The translations under genes were made by a program, and so were the position numbers. The notes beneath the pieces are model-generated. The model saw only the letters and a program-made list of their open reading frames with translations, had not been told where the DNA came from and made no database searches. Shown in pieces: positions 11,790-11,832 of a stretch of DNA of 11,832 bases; position 1 is the first letter of the stretch; every line of letters begins with the position of its first letter. Source of the DNA: CAZLQR01 sp964366455 (GTDB lineage Bacteria > Patescibacteriota > Microgenomatia > UBA1406 > GWC2-37-13); contig CAYISZ010000020.1 in assembly GCA_964366455.1 (NCBI GenBank), positions 1 through 11,832 on the forward strand. Direction: 5' to 3'.

Positions 11790-11832
11790 ATGGACGCTGC
11801 TTTTGGAACAACTGCTTTGGATGGACTAATTA
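11790..11832 (+). CDS. Start of an unidentified gene, cut by the window
   Basis: ATG 11790 opens a frame reading MDAAFGTTALDGLI to the window end without a stop. Only 14 residues are visible, so no family can be named. The start is supported by the TATAAT 6 nt upstream. An ATG at 11782 in another frame stops after 15 codons. Confidence 0.45.
   Translation, partial: MDAAFGTTALDGLI

Noticed and set aside
11782..11829. Small ORF from ATG 11782
   Set aside because: Only 15 codons, overlaps the TATAAT box, and the ATG 11790 frame is better placed and stays open to the window end.

Overview
The window looks like the start of a chromosome from a Patescibacteria/CPR bacterium, probably of the Microgenomates type. 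This is inferred from gene content and style and has not been tested by any search. The evidence is dnaA and dnaN at the left edge, compact AT-rich coding, a PrgI / TraC-like / VirB4 gene set typical of these genomes, a four-domain ribosomal protein S1, tRNAs without an encoded CCA end, and word-like intergenic repeats. TGA is used as a stop (prgI ends in TGA overlapping the next ATG), so the UGA-glycine code of SR1/Gracilibacteria does not fit.

Left part (1-4740): a consensus DnaA box lies just before dnaA, and two more DnaA-box-like sites lie in the dnaA-dnaN gap, so the replication origin is probably here. dnaN converges on a Xer-type tyrosine recombinase gene whose product has phenylalanine where the nucleophilic tyrosine belongs. 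A divergent promoter region then leads into S1.

Middle (4740-8105): after a terminator-like hairpin and a GTTAAC-rich repeat tract, a tight three-gene operon encodes PrgI (fused to a C-terminal beta-sandwich-like domain), a stand-alone TraC/VirB4 N-terminal-like protein and the VirB4-type ATPase. Together they look like the inner-membrane and motor core of a reduced type IV secretion, pilus or DNA-transfer system.

tRNA region (8105-9470), all on the minus strand: tRNA-Lys(UUU), a hypothetical 190-residue protein behind a consensus promoter, and a peculiar locus. In that locus a tRNA-like gene is interrupted in its T arm. A small GIY-YIG nuclease gene and a complete tRNA-Ala(GGC) lie between two perfect 34-bp direct repeats made of tRNA sequence. 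This is the most unusual structure in the window.

Right part (9470-11832): an MFS transporter with a palindromic divergent promoter, a convergent two-gene unit (TPR membrane protein, then an SGNH/GDSL hydrolase), a heptad-periodic repeat related to one beside dnaN, and the start of another plus-strand gene.

Several genes have a -10 element 5-10 nt before the start codon and no ribosome binding site, which suggests leaderless mRNAs. No stretch longer than about 160 bp lacks a gene or RNA.
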